Source of the DNA: Actinomycetota bacterium
Lineage (GTDB): Bacteria > Actinomycetota > Actinomycetes > Streptosporangiales > Streptosporangiaceae
Length of the DNA: 64,000 nt
Reading direction: 5' to 3'
Assembly (NCBI GenBank): GCA_019240215.1
Contig: JAFAYQ010000067.1
Span: forward strand, 1-64,000
This document shows positions 26,049 through 40,447 of the stretch, in pieces (position 1 is the stretch's first letter; each line of letters starts with the position of its first letter). The notes below the pieces were generated by a model. The model did no database searches and was not told the DNA's origin. It was given only the letters and a program-made list of their open reading frames with translations. Made by a program: the position numbers and the translations under genes.

Positions 26049-27683
26049 ATGATTGGATGGCTACGACAAGTACGGGGGGACCGACCACTACCGAACCACC
26101 TCATCCGTGCCGAGCGCGCAGGGCTGGACCCGCAGACCAGCCTCTTCGCCGCCGACCCGGACGAGCCCGCCGCACCCGGCCGCGCAACCCGCCGGCCCGG
26201 CCGCGGCAACACCCGCACCAGCACCCGCACCGCGCGGACGATCCGCATCGCCCGGCGCACGGCCATCACCCTGGCCGCGGCCGCGCTGCCGGTGTTCGCG
26301 CTGACCGCTCCGGCCGCGTCCGGCGCCGTCGCGGCCACGGCCCACCCGGCCACCGCGACCACGCTGACCGCCAAGACGACCACCAGCAACAAGAGCGCCG
26401 CCAGCGTCGGCACGATCCCCGCCAGCGCCCGCACCCGGGCCTCGGCGTCGGACGTCCCGGCCCCCCCGTCCGGCTGGACCACCCAGTTCAGCGACGACTT
26501 CAACGGGTCGTCGGGGTCCGGGGCGGACAGCAACTGGCAGTACGACACCGGCCCGGGCTCGAACTTCGGCACCGGTGAGATCGAGACGATGACCAACTCG
26601 ACCAGCAACGTCCACCTGGACGGGAACGGCGACCTGGACATCACCGCGCTCGGGTCCGGCAGCAACTGGACCTCGGGCCGGATCCAGACCACGAGCGCGA
26701 ACGTCGGCGCCCCGGCCGGCGGCGAGCTCGAGGTGACCGCCTCGATCGAGCAGCCCAACCCGGGCAACGGCCTCGGCTACTGGCCCGCGTTCTGGATGCT
26801 CGGTCCCGGCCAGTGGCCCGAGAACGGCGAGATCGACATCATGGAGGACGTCAACGCGCTCTCCGAGGTGTCCGGCACCGTGCACTGCGGCGTCGACCCG
26901 GGCGGTCCGTGTAACGAGACCGACGGCATCGGCAGCGGCCTGCAGCCCTGTTCCGGCTGCCAGACCGGCTACCACACCTACACGATGATCGAGAACCGCA
27001 CCAACCCGTCCGACGAGACGATCACGTTCTACCTCGACGGCAACCAGTACTTCCAGACCAGCGAGGCGCAGATCGGCACCTCGACCTGGCAGGCCGCGTT
27101 CGACCACAACATGTCGATCATCTTCGACCTGGCCATGGGCGGCGGTTATCCGAACGGCGTCTGCAACTGCACGTCGCCGAGCAGTTCCACCACCTCCGGC
27201 GGCACCATGAGCGTGCAGTACGTCGCGGCCTACACCACCTCGGGCAGCAGCTCGGGTGGCGGCGGGGGCGGCACCGGCGGGGGCGGCACGACCGGCAACG
27301 GGACCGGCCCGATCGTCGGTTACGGCGGCCTGTGCGTGGACGTCCGCGGGGCCAACAGCACCAACTTCACCCCGGTCCAGGTCTACACCTGCAACAACAC
27401 CAACGCCCAGCAGTGGACGGTGGTGCAGGCGGGCAGCACCCTGCACGCCCTCGGGAAGTGCCTGGATATCAACGGCGGCGGGACCGCCGACGGGACCACC
27501 GTGGACCTGTACGACTGCAACAACACCGCCGCCCAGGTCTTCATCCCGCAATCGAACGGCTCGCTGTACAACCCGCAGTCGAACAAGTGTCTCGACGACA
27601 CCGGCTGGTCGACGACGCCCGGTACCCAGCTGGAGATCTGGGACTGCACCGGCGGCGCCAACCAGCAGTGGTCACTGCCGTAA
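26049..27683 (+). CDS. Secreted GH16 beta-glucanase with C-terminal ricin-type (CBM13-like) lectin domain
   Basis: The 544-residue protein has an arginine-rich N-terminus, a hydrophobic export helix ('RRTAITLAAAALPVFALTAPAASGAV', about 69-94, with twin arginines), a Thr/Ala linker, a GH16 domain (about 143-400) and a ricin B-type trefoil (about 420-544) after a Gly/Ser linker. The GH16 catalytic motif E-x-D-x-x-E is ENGEIDIME with E261, D263 and E266. The lectin shows Cys pairs and QQW repeats. It should cleave beta-1,3 or mixed-linked glucans outside the cell. The 65-residue stretch before the signal is unusual, so a later start codon is possible. It is followed by a terminator hairpin. Confidence 0.92.
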   Translation: MIGWLRQVRGDRPLPNHLIRAERAGLDPQTSLFAADPDEPAAPGRATRRPGRGNTRTSTRTARTIRIARRTAITLAAAALPVFALTAPAASGAVAATAHPATATTLTAKTTTSNKSAASVGTIPASARTRASASDVPAPPSGWTTQFSDDFNGSSGSGADSNWQYDTGPGSNFGTGEIETMTNSTSNVHLDGNGDLDITALGSGSNWTSGRIQTTSANVGAPAGGELEVTASIEQPNPGNGLGYWPAFWMLGPGQWPENGEIDIMEDVNALSEVSGTVHCGVDPGGPCNETDGIGSGLQPCSGCQTGYHTYTMIENRTNPSDETITFYLDGNQYFQTSEAQIGTSTWQAAFDHNMSIIFDLAMGGGYPNGVCNCTSPSSSTTSGGTMSVQYVAAYTTSGSSSGGGGGGTGGGGTTGNGTGPIVGYGGLCVDVRGANSTNFTPVQVYTCNNTNAQQWTVVQAGSTLHALGKCLDINGGGTADGTTVDLYDCNNTAAQVFIPQSNGSLYNPQSNKCLDDTGWSTTPGTQLEIWDCTGGANQQWSLP

Positions 27684-27720
27684 CGATCACACCGAACTGA
27701 CCCCGACACGGTCATGACCC

Positions 27721-27754
27721 GGCGGCCAGCCTCCCTCCCGGGGGGCTGGCCGCC
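27721..27754 (+). terminator. Terminator hairpin after the GH16 gene
   Basis: GGCGGCCAGCC (27721-27731) and GGCTGGCCGCC (27744-27754) form an 11-bp perfect stem with a 12-nt loop, 38 bp after the stop codon and 19 bp before the gnd start. There is no U-run. Confidence 0.7.
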
Positions 27755-27772
27755 ACCCGTTAAGGTCGCACT

Positions 27773-29245
27773 ATGAGCGAAGCGAGCCGCCGCGAATCCA
27801 GCGACAAGGGCAGCCAGCAGGCCGACATCGGCGTTACCGGCCTGGCCGTGATGGGCCGCAACCTGGCCCGCAACCTGGCCCGCCACGGGCACACCGTCGC
27901 GCTGCACAACCGCTCACCCGAGCGGACCCGCAGCCTGGTCAAAGACCACGGCGACGAGGGCACGTTCCTCCCCAGCGAGTCGCTGGAGGATTTCGTAGCC
28001 AGCCTGGAGCGGCCCCGGGCGATCATCGTCATGGTCCAGGCCGGCCCGGCCACCGACGCGGTGATCGACGAGCTCACCCCCCTGCTGGACGAGGGTGACA
28101 TCGTCGTCGACTGCGGCAACGCGCACTTCATGGACACCCGCCGGCGCGAGCACGCGCTGCGCGAGCAGGGCCTGAACTTCGTCGGCTGCGGCGTCTCCGG
28201 GGGAGAGGAAGGCGCCCTCAACGGGCCCAGCATCATGCCCGGCGGGTCCAAGGAAGCCTACGAGAAGCTCGGCCCGATCCTCGAGTCGATCGCGGCCCAG
28301 GTCGACGGCACCCCGTGCTGCGTGCACGTCGGCCCGGACGGGGCCGGCCACTTCGTCAAGATGGTGCACAACGGCATCGAGTACGCGGACATGCAGCTCA
28401 TCGCCGAGGCCTACGACCTGCTGCGGGCCGGCCTGGGGGCCAGCCCGGCCGAGATCGGCGACATCTTCCGCACCTGGAACGAGGGCGACCTCGACTCCTA
28501 CCTGATCCAGATCACCGCCGACGTGCTGTCGCAGACCGACGCCGAGACCGGCCAGCCGTTCATCGACATCGTGCTCGACCAGGCCGAGCAGAAGGGCACC
28601 GGCCGCTGGACGGTGCAGAGCGCGCTCGACCTCGGCATCCCGATCACCGGCATCGCCGAGGCCACGTTCGCCCGGTCGCTGTCCGGCCACGCCGACCAGC
28701 GGGCGGCGGCCCGGGAAGCGTTCGGCACCGACCGCAACCCGCTCGACCTCAAGGACCGGGACGCGTTCATCGAGGACGTCCGGCGCGCCCTCTACGCCTC
28801 CAAGGTGGTCGCCTACGCCCAGGGCTTCGACCAGATCGCGGCGGGCAGCGACGAGTACGACTGGGACATCGACCGTGGCGCGATGGCCACGATCTGGCGC
28901 GGCGGCTGCATCATCCGCGCCCGCTTCCTGGACCGCATCCGGGCCGCCTACGACGACGACCAGGCGCTGACCAGCCTGCTGGTTGCGCCCTACTTCGCCG
29001 ACGCGGTGCGCAGCGGGGTCGACAGCTGGCGCCGGGTGGTGGCCCAGGCGGCCACGGCCGGCATCCCGTCGCCCGCGTTCTCCTCGTCGCTGGCCTACTA
29101 CGACGGCCTGCGGGCCGGGCGGCTGCCGGCCGCGCTCATCCAGGGCCTGCGCGACTACTTCGGCGCCCACACCTACCGGCGGGTCGACAAGGACGGCACC
29201 TTCCACACCGAGTGGGGTGGCGACCGCCAGGAGCACACCGCCTGA
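27773..29245 (+). CDS. gnd: 6-phosphogluconate dehydrogenase, decarboxylating
   Basis: The 490-residue pentose-phosphate enzyme oxidises 6-phosphogluconate to ribulose 5-phosphate with NADP+. It has the nucleotide-binding 'IGVTGLAVMGRNLARNLARHGHTVALHNRS' near the start, 'VDCGNAHFMDT', 'GCGVSGGEEGALNGPSIMPGGS', the catalytic Lys/Asn segment 'GAGHFVKMVHNGIEYADMQLIAEAYDLL', 'KGTGRWTVQSALDLGIPI' and the C-terminal tail that binds the other subunit. It is the long, dimeric form. The first 17 residues are hydrophilic and atypical. No zwf or other pathway gene is adjacent. Confidence 0.96.
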   Translation: MSEASRRESSDKGSQQADIGVTGLAVMGRNLARNLARHGHTVALHNRSPERTRSLVKDHGDEGTFLPSESLEDFVASLERPRAIIVMVQAGPATDAVIDELTPLLDEGDIVVDCGNAHFMDTRRREHALREQGLNFVGCGVSGGEEGALNGPSIMPGGSKEAYEKLGPILESIAAQVDGTPCCVHVGPDGAGHFVKMVHNGIEYADMQLIAEAYDLLRAGLGASPAEIGDIFRTWNEGDLDSYLIQITADVLSQTDAETGQPFIDIVLDQAEQKGTGRWTVQSALDLGIPITGIAEATFARSLSGHADQRAAAREAFGTDRNPLDLKDRDAFIEDVRRALYASKVVAYAQGFDQIAAGSDEYDWDIDRGAMATIWRGGCIIRARFLDRIRAAYDDDQALTSLLVAPYFADAVRSGVDSWRRVVAQAATAGIPSPAFSSSLAYYDGLRAGRLPAALIQGLRDYFGAHTYRRVDKDGTFHTEWGGDRQEHTA

Positions 29246-29434
29246 ACGGTCCCGAGCGCACCGTCTGGGCCCTTTCTGGCCAAGTGACCAAAAGGTTAAC
29301 TAAACGCCACTTCCCGGCGAACCTATGCCAGAATGAGCGCCGTTCAGGCCGAATAGCCGGTCGAAACAGGCCAAAATAGGGCGTGTGCGCAGCCGCCTGC
29401 CGCGCGAACGGGAGCGGGGCTTGGGGAGTCGTCA

Positions 29435-30843
29435 ATGACCACGGTGGCGGGGCCGCCCGCTAGCCCGGCCCACCCGCTGCCGCCTGCGCCCGCGACGCCA
29501 TCCGGACCGCCGTCGGTGCCCCCGCCGCCGGTGCCCGCGCGCGGGCGCCAGTCGCTGCGCCAGCGTCTGGCCGCGGCCGGGCCGCGGGCCCGGACCACCC
29601 CCGGCCGCCTCCGGGTGCTGCTGACGCTGCTGATCGTGCTCACTCTCGGCTGGGGGGTGATCGCGGCCTGGACGGTGGCGCTGCACCAGTCGGCCGCCAG
29701 CGCGGTGGTGTCGGCCAACGAGCCGCTCAGCCAGGACGCCCAGCAGGTCTACCAGTCGCTGTCGGACGCCCAGGTCACGGTGTCGGCCGCGTTCCTGGCC
29801 AGCCCTCAGCAGCCGCTGGCGGCCCGGCAGCGCTACGACGCCGACATCGCCCGGGCCACCGCCGGGCTCAAGGCGGCCACCGCCGCCAGCGACAACCCGC
29901 AGCTCAGCCAGAGCCTGGCCACCTTGTCGGGCGGGCTGCCGCAGTACACCGCCGAGGTCGCCGACGCCGAGCTCTACAACTCCCTGGGGTACCTGGCCGG
30001 CAGCTCGTCCATGCAGGTCGCGACCGAGGAGATGCAGCTCACGCTGCTGCCCGCCGCCCGCGCGGTCTACACCCGGGAGAACGCCGAGCTGACCGCGACC
30101 AGCGCCCAGGCGACCGGGCTCCCGCTGGTCGTGATCACGCTGCTGATCGGCCTGGTGCTGCTGTTCGTGCTGTTCCGGGTGCAGCGCTGGCTGTCCCGGC
30201 GCACCCACCGGATCGTCAACTGGGGCCTGCTGCTGGCCTCGGCCGCCACCGCGGCGTCGGTGCTGTGGCTGGTGGTCTCGTTCGCCCTCGCCCGGGTCGA
30301 CCTCGGCCGCGCCCTCGCGCACGGCTCGCAGCCGGCCGCCACCCTGGCCGAGGCCGGCATCGCCGCCCAGCGCGCCCGCGGCGACGAGATCCTCAACCTG
30401 ATCTCGCACAGCGGTGACACCGCCTTCCAGGCCGACTTCAAGACCGCCCAGGGCCAGCTCGGTCCGGGTACCGGGTCGCTGCTGACCAGCGCGCTGGACC
30501 AGTCCCGGGGCGGTACCGGCACCGGCCGGATCCAGGCGGCCGCCCAGGAGGCGACCGCCTGGTACGCGGTCAACCGCAAGGTCCACACCCTCGACACCCA
30601 GAATGCCACCGCGGCTGAGACCCAGCTGGTGACCGGTACCGGCGCCGGGACCGCGGCCACCCTGTTCGGCCAGATCGACGGCAACCTGGCGGCCGCGATC
30701 GCCGACGACGAGGCGACGTTCCGTTCCAGCGCCACCACCGGCCGGGACGCGTTCACCGGCCTGGAGGCCGGCGTGATCGTGCTCGCCGTGGTCATGGTGA
30801 TCGGCTGCGTCTGGGGCATCAACCGGCGGCTGGCGGAGTACCG

Positions 30844-30847
<4 letters not shown>
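29435..30847 (+). CDS. GlnX-like four-helix membrane sensor protein
   Basis: The 470-residue protein has a Pro-rich cytoplasmic N-terminus, four predicted membrane helices (about 60-82, 225-247, 258-287 and 443-463) and two extracytoplasmic loops of about 140-160 residues that are helical and Ala/Thr/Gln-rich, like four-helix-bundle sensor domains. The order of this gene before a PknG-type kinase matches the mycobacterial glnX-glnH-pknG locus, where GlnX relays amino-acid binding by the lipoprotein GlnH. No GlnH-like gene lies in this operon. Sensing by this protein is inferred from context and topology. Its stop overlaps the next start (ATGA). Confidence 0.65.
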
Positions 30848-35647
<4,800 letters not shown>

Positions 35648-35671
35648 TCCCATGCTGAGGAGTCCTGTTCG

Positions 35672-37000
35672 ATGACGGCACCCCGCCCGGACCTGGCTGG
35701 CTTCACCATTGACGTGTTCCAGAACGAGTTCCTGCCCGCCGGTGGCCGGAACGTCAACGCGATCGTCACGGTGACGTCCGGGCTGCACTCGGCCACCCTG
35801 GCCAGCCCGGCCGCGGCCGCGGCGGCCGAGGTCATCATCGTCGACTGCTCGGGCTCGATGAACGACCCGGCCGGCAAGATGGCCGAAGCCAAGGCGGCCA
35901 CCGCGGCCGCCATCGACGCCATCCGGGACGGTGTCTCGTTCGCGGTGATCGCCGGGAACGAGAAGGCCCGGCCGGTCTACCCGGCCGACGCCAGCCTGGC
36001 GCTGGCCTCACCGCAGACCCGGGAGGCGGCCCGCCAGGCCGTCCGCGGCCTGCAGGCCGACGGCGGCACCGCGATCGGCCAGTGGCTGCTGCTGGCCCAC
36101 CAGATCTTCACCAGCGGGGGGCGCGACGGCGACGGGCCGGCCCCGGTCCGGCACGCGATCCTGCTCACCGACGGCAAGAACCAGCACGAGACGCCGGAGA
36201 AGCTGGCCGGCGCCATTTCCTGGTGCGAGGGCACTTATCGCTGTGACTGCCGCGGCGTCGGCACCGACTGGGAGGTCGCCGAACTCCGCAAGGTCTCCAC
36301 CGCGCTGCTCGGCACCGTCGACATCGTGGCCGACCCGGCCGGGCTGGCGGCCGACTTCACCGCGCTGATGCGGGCGGCGATGAGCAAGGAGATCAGCGAC
36401 GTGTCGCTGCGGGTGTGGACCCCGCAGCACGCCCGCATCAAGTACCTCAAGCAGGTCGCGCCGGCCGTCGACGACCTCACCGGCCGCCGGGCCGCGGTGG
36501 GCGCCCAGTCCGGCGACTACCCGGCCGGGGCCTGGGGCCCCGGTGAGAGCCGCGACTACCACCTGTGCGTCGAGGTCAGCCCGGCCGGCGTCGGCCAGGA
36601 GATGCTGGCCGCCCGGGTCAGCCTGGTGGCGGGCGCCGGGGCCGGGGCCGAGGTGCTCGGCCAGGGCCTGGTCCGGGCGCTGTGGACCGACGACGAGGCG
36701 CTGTCCACCCGCATCAACCCGCACGTGGCCCACTACACCGGCCAGGCCGAACTGGCCGAGGTCATTCAGGACGGGCTGCAGGCCCGTAAGGAAGGCGACG
36801 AGGACACCGCCACGGCCAAGCTCGGCCGGGCCGTCTCCCTGGCCAGCGAGGCCGGCCACGAGGAGACCGCGCGGCTGCTGGCCAAGGTCGTGGAGGTGGT
36901 CGACGCCACCGGGACCGTCCGGCTCAAGAAGCGGATCGCCGACGCCGACGAGATGGCGCTCGACAGCCGCTCCACCAAGACGGTCCGTACGAAAAAGTAA
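35672..37000 (+). CDS. VWA-domain protein of the pknG operon
   Basis: The 442-residue soluble protein has a von Willebrand A domain with a complete MIDAS: D58-x-S60-x-S62 in 'IIVDCSGSMNDPAGKM', Thr in 'GLQADGGTAIGQWL', and Asp in 'HAILLTDGKNQHETPEK'. A central beta-rich region ('DVSLRVWTPQHARIKYLKQVAPAV', 'ESRDYHLCVEVSPA') follows, and the C-terminus is helical with 'EVIQDGLQARKEGDEDTATAKLGRAVSLA'. VWA proteins of this type act as metal-dependent protein-binding platforms. It is 24 bp after the PP2C gene with a TGAGGAG Shine-Dalgarno and 27 bp before the FHA gene, so it belongs to the operon. Confidence 0.92.
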   Translation: MTAPRPDLAGFTIDVFQNEFLPAGGRNVNAIVTVTSGLHSATLASPAAAAAAEVIIVDCSGSMNDPAGKMAEAKAATAAAIDAIRDGVSFAVIAGNEKARPVYPADASLALASPQTREAARQAVRGLQADGGTAIGQWLLLAHQIFTSGGRDGDGPAPVRHAILLTDGKNQHETPEKLAGAISWCEGTYRCDCRGVGTDWEVAELRKVSTALLGTVDIVADPAGLAADFTALMRAAMSKEISDVSLRVWTPQHARIKYLKQVAPAVDDLTGRRAAVGAQSGDYPAGAWGPGESRDYHLCVEVSPAGVGQEMLAARVSLVAGAGAGAEVLGQGLVRALWTDDEALSTRINPHVAHYTGQAELAEVIQDGLQARKEGDEDTATAKLGRAVSLASEAGHEETARLLAKVVEVVDATGTVRLKKRIADADEMALDSRSTKTVRTKK

Positions 37001-37027
37001 GCCATGCGTGCGGAAGGGCGAACAGAC

Positions 37028-37774
37028 ATGCCGACCTGTCCAGCCGGACACGAGTCCGGGAGCAATGACTTCTGTGACCTGTGCGGCATCCGGATGGACA
37101 GCCACCCGGTCGCCGTGCCGGCGCCCCGCGGCGTCCAGCCGGTCAGCTCGGGTGGCTGGTCACCGCCGTGGCAGGGCAGTACCCCGTCGCGGCCTTCGGG
37201 CGCCCGGCCGTACGTGCCGGAGCCCGCGCCGCCGCCTCCGGCCTCCCCGCCGTACGGGCTCGACCTGCCGGTCGCCCAGCCCTGCCCGCGCTGCGGGACC
37301 GGCCGGACAGGCCAGTTCTGCGAGGTGTGCGGCCACGACTTCAACGCCGGCCGCGGCCCCGCCACCTTGACCAGCTGGGTGGCCGAGGTCGGGGCCGACC
37401 GCGCCTACTTCGACTCGGTGGTCGCCCAGGGCGGCGAGGACGCCGCTGGGCTGCGGTTCCCGGTCTACTGCCCGCGCCGCCGGTTCCGGCTGAGCGGCCG
37501 CGAGGCCCGGATCGGCCGCCGCAGCGTGTCCCGCGGCATCGAGCCGGAGATCGACCTGACCGGCCCGCCCACCGACCCCGGCGTGTCCCGCCTGCACGCC
37601 GTCCTGGTCCCGGCCGACGGCGGCCGCATCGCGGTCATCGACCCCGGCTCCGAGAACGGCACCCTCCTCAACGGCCGCGAGATCCGGCCCGGCATCCCCG
37701 TCCCCCTCAACCCCGGTGACATCATCCACCTCGGCGCCTGGACCGCCATCCAGATCTTCGACGCCAACTACTAG
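37028..37774 (+). CDS. FHA-domain protein with two zinc-ribbon motifs
   Basis: The 248-residue protein has an N-terminal ribbon (CPAGHESGSNDFCDLCG: C4, C16, C19 with H8), a Pro-rich linker, a second CPRC-x8-CEVC ribbon near residue 85, and a C-terminal forkhead-associated domain with 'REARIGRRS', 'GVSRLHAVLV' and 'GSENGTLLNG', the phosphothreonine-binding Arg, Ser, His and Asn residues. It probably reads phosphorylation by the kinase in the same operon, as GarA does for mycobacterial PknG. The ATG at 37028 gives the family-typical MPTCP start; an ATG at 37004 adds eight unlikely residues. Confidence 0.9.
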   Translation: MPTCPAGHESGSNDFCDLCGIRMDSHPVAVPAPRGVQPVSSGGWSPPWQGSTPSRPSGARPYVPEPAPPPPASPPYGLDLPVAQPCPRCGTGRTGQFCEVCGHDFNAGRGPATLTSWVAEVGADRAYFDSVVAQGGEDAAGLRFPVYCPRRRFRLSGREARIGRRSVSRGIEPEIDLTGPPTDPGVSRLHAVLVPADGGRIAVIDPGSENGTLLNGREIRPGIPVPLNPGDIIHLGAWTAIQIFDANY

Positions 37775-38343
37775 GCCCCCTCCGCCCGGGCCCTTCATCT
37801 CCCGTGACCGGACAGCTTCCCGCCGTACTCCGGTCCCCGCTCCGGCCCCGGTCCCGCTCACCCCGCCCCGCCGCCGCCCCCGCCCGTCCGCAGGCCCTCT
37901 CGCTGCCCCGCGCCCCGGCCGCCGAGCCGACCAGCCTGGTCGGGTCAAGCCGCAAAGGGCACGGCTTGACCCGCCTGCGTCCGGTCTGCTGAACACGGCT
38001 GTCGGGACGACGGCGACGGGATGGGCCAGCCCGGCTAGCGGTGGGCGCGAGCTGCGCCCCATAGCCGTCTGCCGTCACCGGTGTCCCGCCAGCAACTCCG
38101 GGCACGGCCCCAATTGTCGTCAATGTGACATTGCTGCCATAAGAGTGTCGGCAATGTGGCATTGACGACAAACGAGCCCGGGGGCTGGTGGGACGCTGCA
38201 GGCTTTTACGTGCTGGTGTGCCTGGTGTGCGGCCCGCCGGGAGGGCCGGGGCGGGGTACGAGTACTTTGGTCCCCTCTACGGGGTGCGAAGTTACCTTCG
38301 TGCTCCTACGGCCTGCCGCCGCTCCAGCCCACCGAACTTCGAG
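37775..38343. other. 569-bp non-coding region between convergent FHA and permease genes
   Basis: No gene was recognised. The left 300 bp is C-rich and without coding signals. The centre carries a large inverted repeat (38115-38172). The right 170 bp is plain, with the shadow of the permease 3' end. There is no tRNA-like fold. Confidence 0.5.
38115..38172. repeat. Inverted repeat with two nested CAATGTGRCATTG palindromes
   Basis: The arms 38115-38135 and 38152-38172 (21 bp) match at 19 positions around a 16-nt loop. Each arm contains a 13-bp palindrome: CAATGTGACATTG (38122-38134) and CAATGTGGCATTG (38153-38165), with centres 31 bp apart. The segment is A+T-richer than its surroundings. It could be a bidirectional terminator for the convergent genes, a paired operator, or a mobile-element remnant. 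Confidence 0.8.
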
Positions 38344-39696
38344 CTAGCGACTTGCCCCGCACGGGCTCGCCGCCGTCACCGGCTGCACGGCCGTGACCGG
38401 CCGCACCGCCGCCGCGGGCCACCCGCCGCCCCCCGGCCACCCGCCGGACCCTGGCCACCCCCGCCGCCGGCGGCCCGTCACCGCCGCCACCAACACCACG
38501 ACCCCCGCCACCACCAGCGGCCAGCCGCAGAACGCCAGCACCACGAGCACCGCCACCGCCGCGACCCCCGCCGCCCCGCGACTCCATCCCCGCAACGTCC
38601 GCGCCGCCGACACCGTGCATCCGAGATACACCACCAGGAACAGCGTCGTCGGCAGCCCGATCAGCTCCGCCGTGTTCACCACCCGAGCCGCGTAAAGCCC
38701 GATCACCACCAGCCCCACCAGCGCGCAAGCCGCCGGCACCATCCGGCCGCCAGCCCCGCGCCCGCCGCCGACCCCGCCAGCCTCGGCCAGCCGCCGCGCC
38801 ATCGCCGTCGCCCCCGACAGGTAAGCGTTGGCCGCCCCGACCGTCAGCACCACCGCCGCGACCGCCGCCGCCACCTGCCCGGTCTCACCCACCGCGCGGA
38901 CCAGCAGGCTGGCCAGCGGCACGTCGGTCCCGGCGGCCGGGCCGAGCACGGCGATCGTGGTCACCGCCAGCGCCAGGTTCAGCACCGTGGTCACGCCGAA
39001 GGCGGCCCCGATCACCCGCGGCAGGTCGCGGTCCGGGTTGCGGAACCGGTTGGTCAGCGGGGCGACCGCCTCCCAGCCCACGAACGACAGCATCAACGTG
39101 GCGGCCGCCCGCCCGATCGCGCTCCCGCCGTGCGGCGCGAACGGCGCCCAGTTCCCCGCGTGCGCGTGCCGACCCGAGCCGACGACCGCGACCGCGATGA
39201 TCACGATCAGCAGCGCCACCAGGATCAGCTGGGCGGTGCTGCTGGCCCGGACCCCGCCCAGTGCCAGCGCCAGCACCACCAGCAGCAGCGCGGCCGCCAC
39301 CAGGCCGCGGGCCAGCAGCCCGCCGCCGGTCAGGGCGGTCACGTAGCCGGCCCCGATCAGGGAGACGACCGGCGCCCCGCCGATCACCCCGGCCAGGAAG
39401 CACCAGCCGGCCACCCGCCCGGCGGTCCGGCCGAGGCCCACGGCCGTGTAACCGGCCACCCCGTTGGCCTGCGGATGGGCCCGCCCGAGGGCGGCGAACA
39501 CCACCGCGAACAGCGCCGACACCCCGAGCAGGGCGGCCCAGGCCACGATCGAGGCGGGCCCCGCCTGGCGGGCGGCCAGCCCCGGCAGCAACAGCAGCCC
39601 AGGGCCGAGCAGGGCCCCGATGTAGAGCGCGATCCCGCGCGGCACCGACAGCGTGAACGGCGGGCTGAACGACTTTTGTGCGCTGCTCTCCGGCAT
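38344..39696 (-). CDS. APC-family amino-acid permease
   Basis: The 450-residue protein has about 12 hydrophobic helices and the APC N-terminal pattern 'RGIALYIGALLGPGLLLLPGLAARQAGPASIVAW', then 'AHPQANGVAGYTAVGLGRTAGRVAGWCFL' and 'LMLSFVGWEAVAPLTNRFRNPDRDLPRVI'. The C-terminus is a Gly/Trp/Pro-rich tail with GWPGSGG/GWPGGGG repeats. It should import or exchange an amino acid. The ATG at 39696 follows GGAGGT too closely for a normal Shine-Dalgarno, so a GTG at 39726 remains an alternative start. It is divergent from an AsnC-type regulator 93 bp away, which probably controls it. Confidence 0.88.
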   Translation of the reverse strand: MPESSAQKSFSPPFTLSVPRGIALYIGALLGPGLLLLPGLAARQAGPASIVAWAALLGVSALFAVVFAALGRAHPQANGVAGYTAVGLGRTAGRVAGWCFLAGVIGGAPVVSLIGAGYVTALTGGGLLARGLVAAALLLVVLALALGGVRASSTAQLILVALLIVIIAVAVVGSGRHAHAGNWAPFAPHGGSAIGRAAATLMLSFVGWEAVAPLTNRFRNPDRDLPRVIGAAFGVTTVLNLALAVTTIAVLGPAAGTDVPLASLLVRAVGETGQVAAAVAAVVLTVGAANAYLSGATAMARRLAEAGGVGGGRGAGGRMVPAACALVGLVVIGLYAARVVNTAELIGLPTTLFLVVYLGCTVSAARTLRGWSRGAAGVAAVAVLVVLAFCGWPLVVAGVVVLVAAVTGRRRRGWPGSGGWPGGGGWPAAAVRPVTAVQPVTAASPCGASR

Positions 39697-39789
39697 ACCT
39701 CCAGCGTCACCAAAAACGTCCCGCACGCGATGGCAAATGTAACGCCTCCCAGGCCATCCGGCGCAACCCTGTATCACTACCATGGTGAA

Positions 39790-40281
39790 ATGCCTCCAGA
39801 AGTTGCGCCCCACAAACCAGACCGCATTGATCGTGCGATCGTGAGCCGGCTGCAGGTCGACGGGCGGCTGGCCAACGTCGACCTGGCCGAGGCGGTGTCA
39901 CTGTCGCCGTCCGCCTGCCTGCGCCGGGTCAAGGCGCTGGAGGCCAGCGGGATGATCGCCGGCTACCGGGCCGAGGTGGACCGGGTCCGGGCCGGCCTCG
40001 GCCTCACCGTGTTCATCGAGCTGAAGGTCGAGGGCCACTCGCGCGAGGTGTCGGCTCAGCTGGAGGCGGCCCTGACCGAGATCCCGGCCGTGGTCGCCTG
40101 TTATCTGATCTCCGGCTCGGCCGACTTCTTCATCGAGGCGGCCGTGCCCGACCTGGCCGGCTACGAGCAGGTCCTGCTCGACCAGATCCTCGCCATTCCT
40201 CAGGTGATCAGCGCCCAGAGCACGTTCGCGCTGCGGACCGTGCTCAACCGGGGACCGCTACCTCTGGAACACTGGAGGTGA
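39790..40281 (+). CDS. Lrp/AsnC-family transcriptional regulator
   Basis: The 163-residue protein has a helix-turn-helix ('DRIDRAIVSRLQVDGRLANVDLAEAVSLSPSACLRRVKALEASGMI', about 11-56) and the RAM domain ('LGLTVFIELKVEGHSREVSAQLEAAL', 'VVACYLISGSADFFIEAAVPDLAGYEQVLLDQI', 'STFALRTVLN'). It is a typical full-length member. It is divergent from the amino-acid permease, the usual arrangement for control of uptake by the transported amino acid. The start at 39790 was chosen because it gives the standard N-terminus; the reading frame stays open far upstream without homology. Confidence 0.92.
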   Translation: MPPEVAPHKPDRIDRAIVSRLQVDGRLANVDLAEAVSLSPSACLRRVKALEASGMIAGYRAEVDRVRAGLGLTVFIELKVEGHSREVSAQLEAALTEIPAVVACYLISGSADFFIEAAVPDLAGYEQVLLDQILAIPQVISAQSTFALRTVLNRGPLPLEHWR

Positions 40282-40447
40282 GCGCGTGGTGAAAGCGAGG
40301 TGAGAGAGGCATCTGGGCGGCCAGAGCCATCTCTTCCTGCGTCTTCCTTCCCTCTTAGTCCCCTTTATGGGATCGTGCCCTAGCTGGCGTAGGCCAGAAT
40401 GGGCATGTCGCTGGTAAAGACAGGAGCCGACACATGGTGAATCTGCG

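Noticed and set aside
37775..38114. Search for tRNA or small RNA in the gene-free stretch
   Set aside because: No cloverleaf, T-loop GTTCGAATC or CCA end was found; the sequence is C-rich without stable conserved hairpins.
38188..40281. One 697-residue plus-strand protein ending in the AsnC domain
   Set aside because: The first part is Arg/His/Pro-rich antisense to a clear amino-acid permease; only the last 163 residues have homology and their own ATG.
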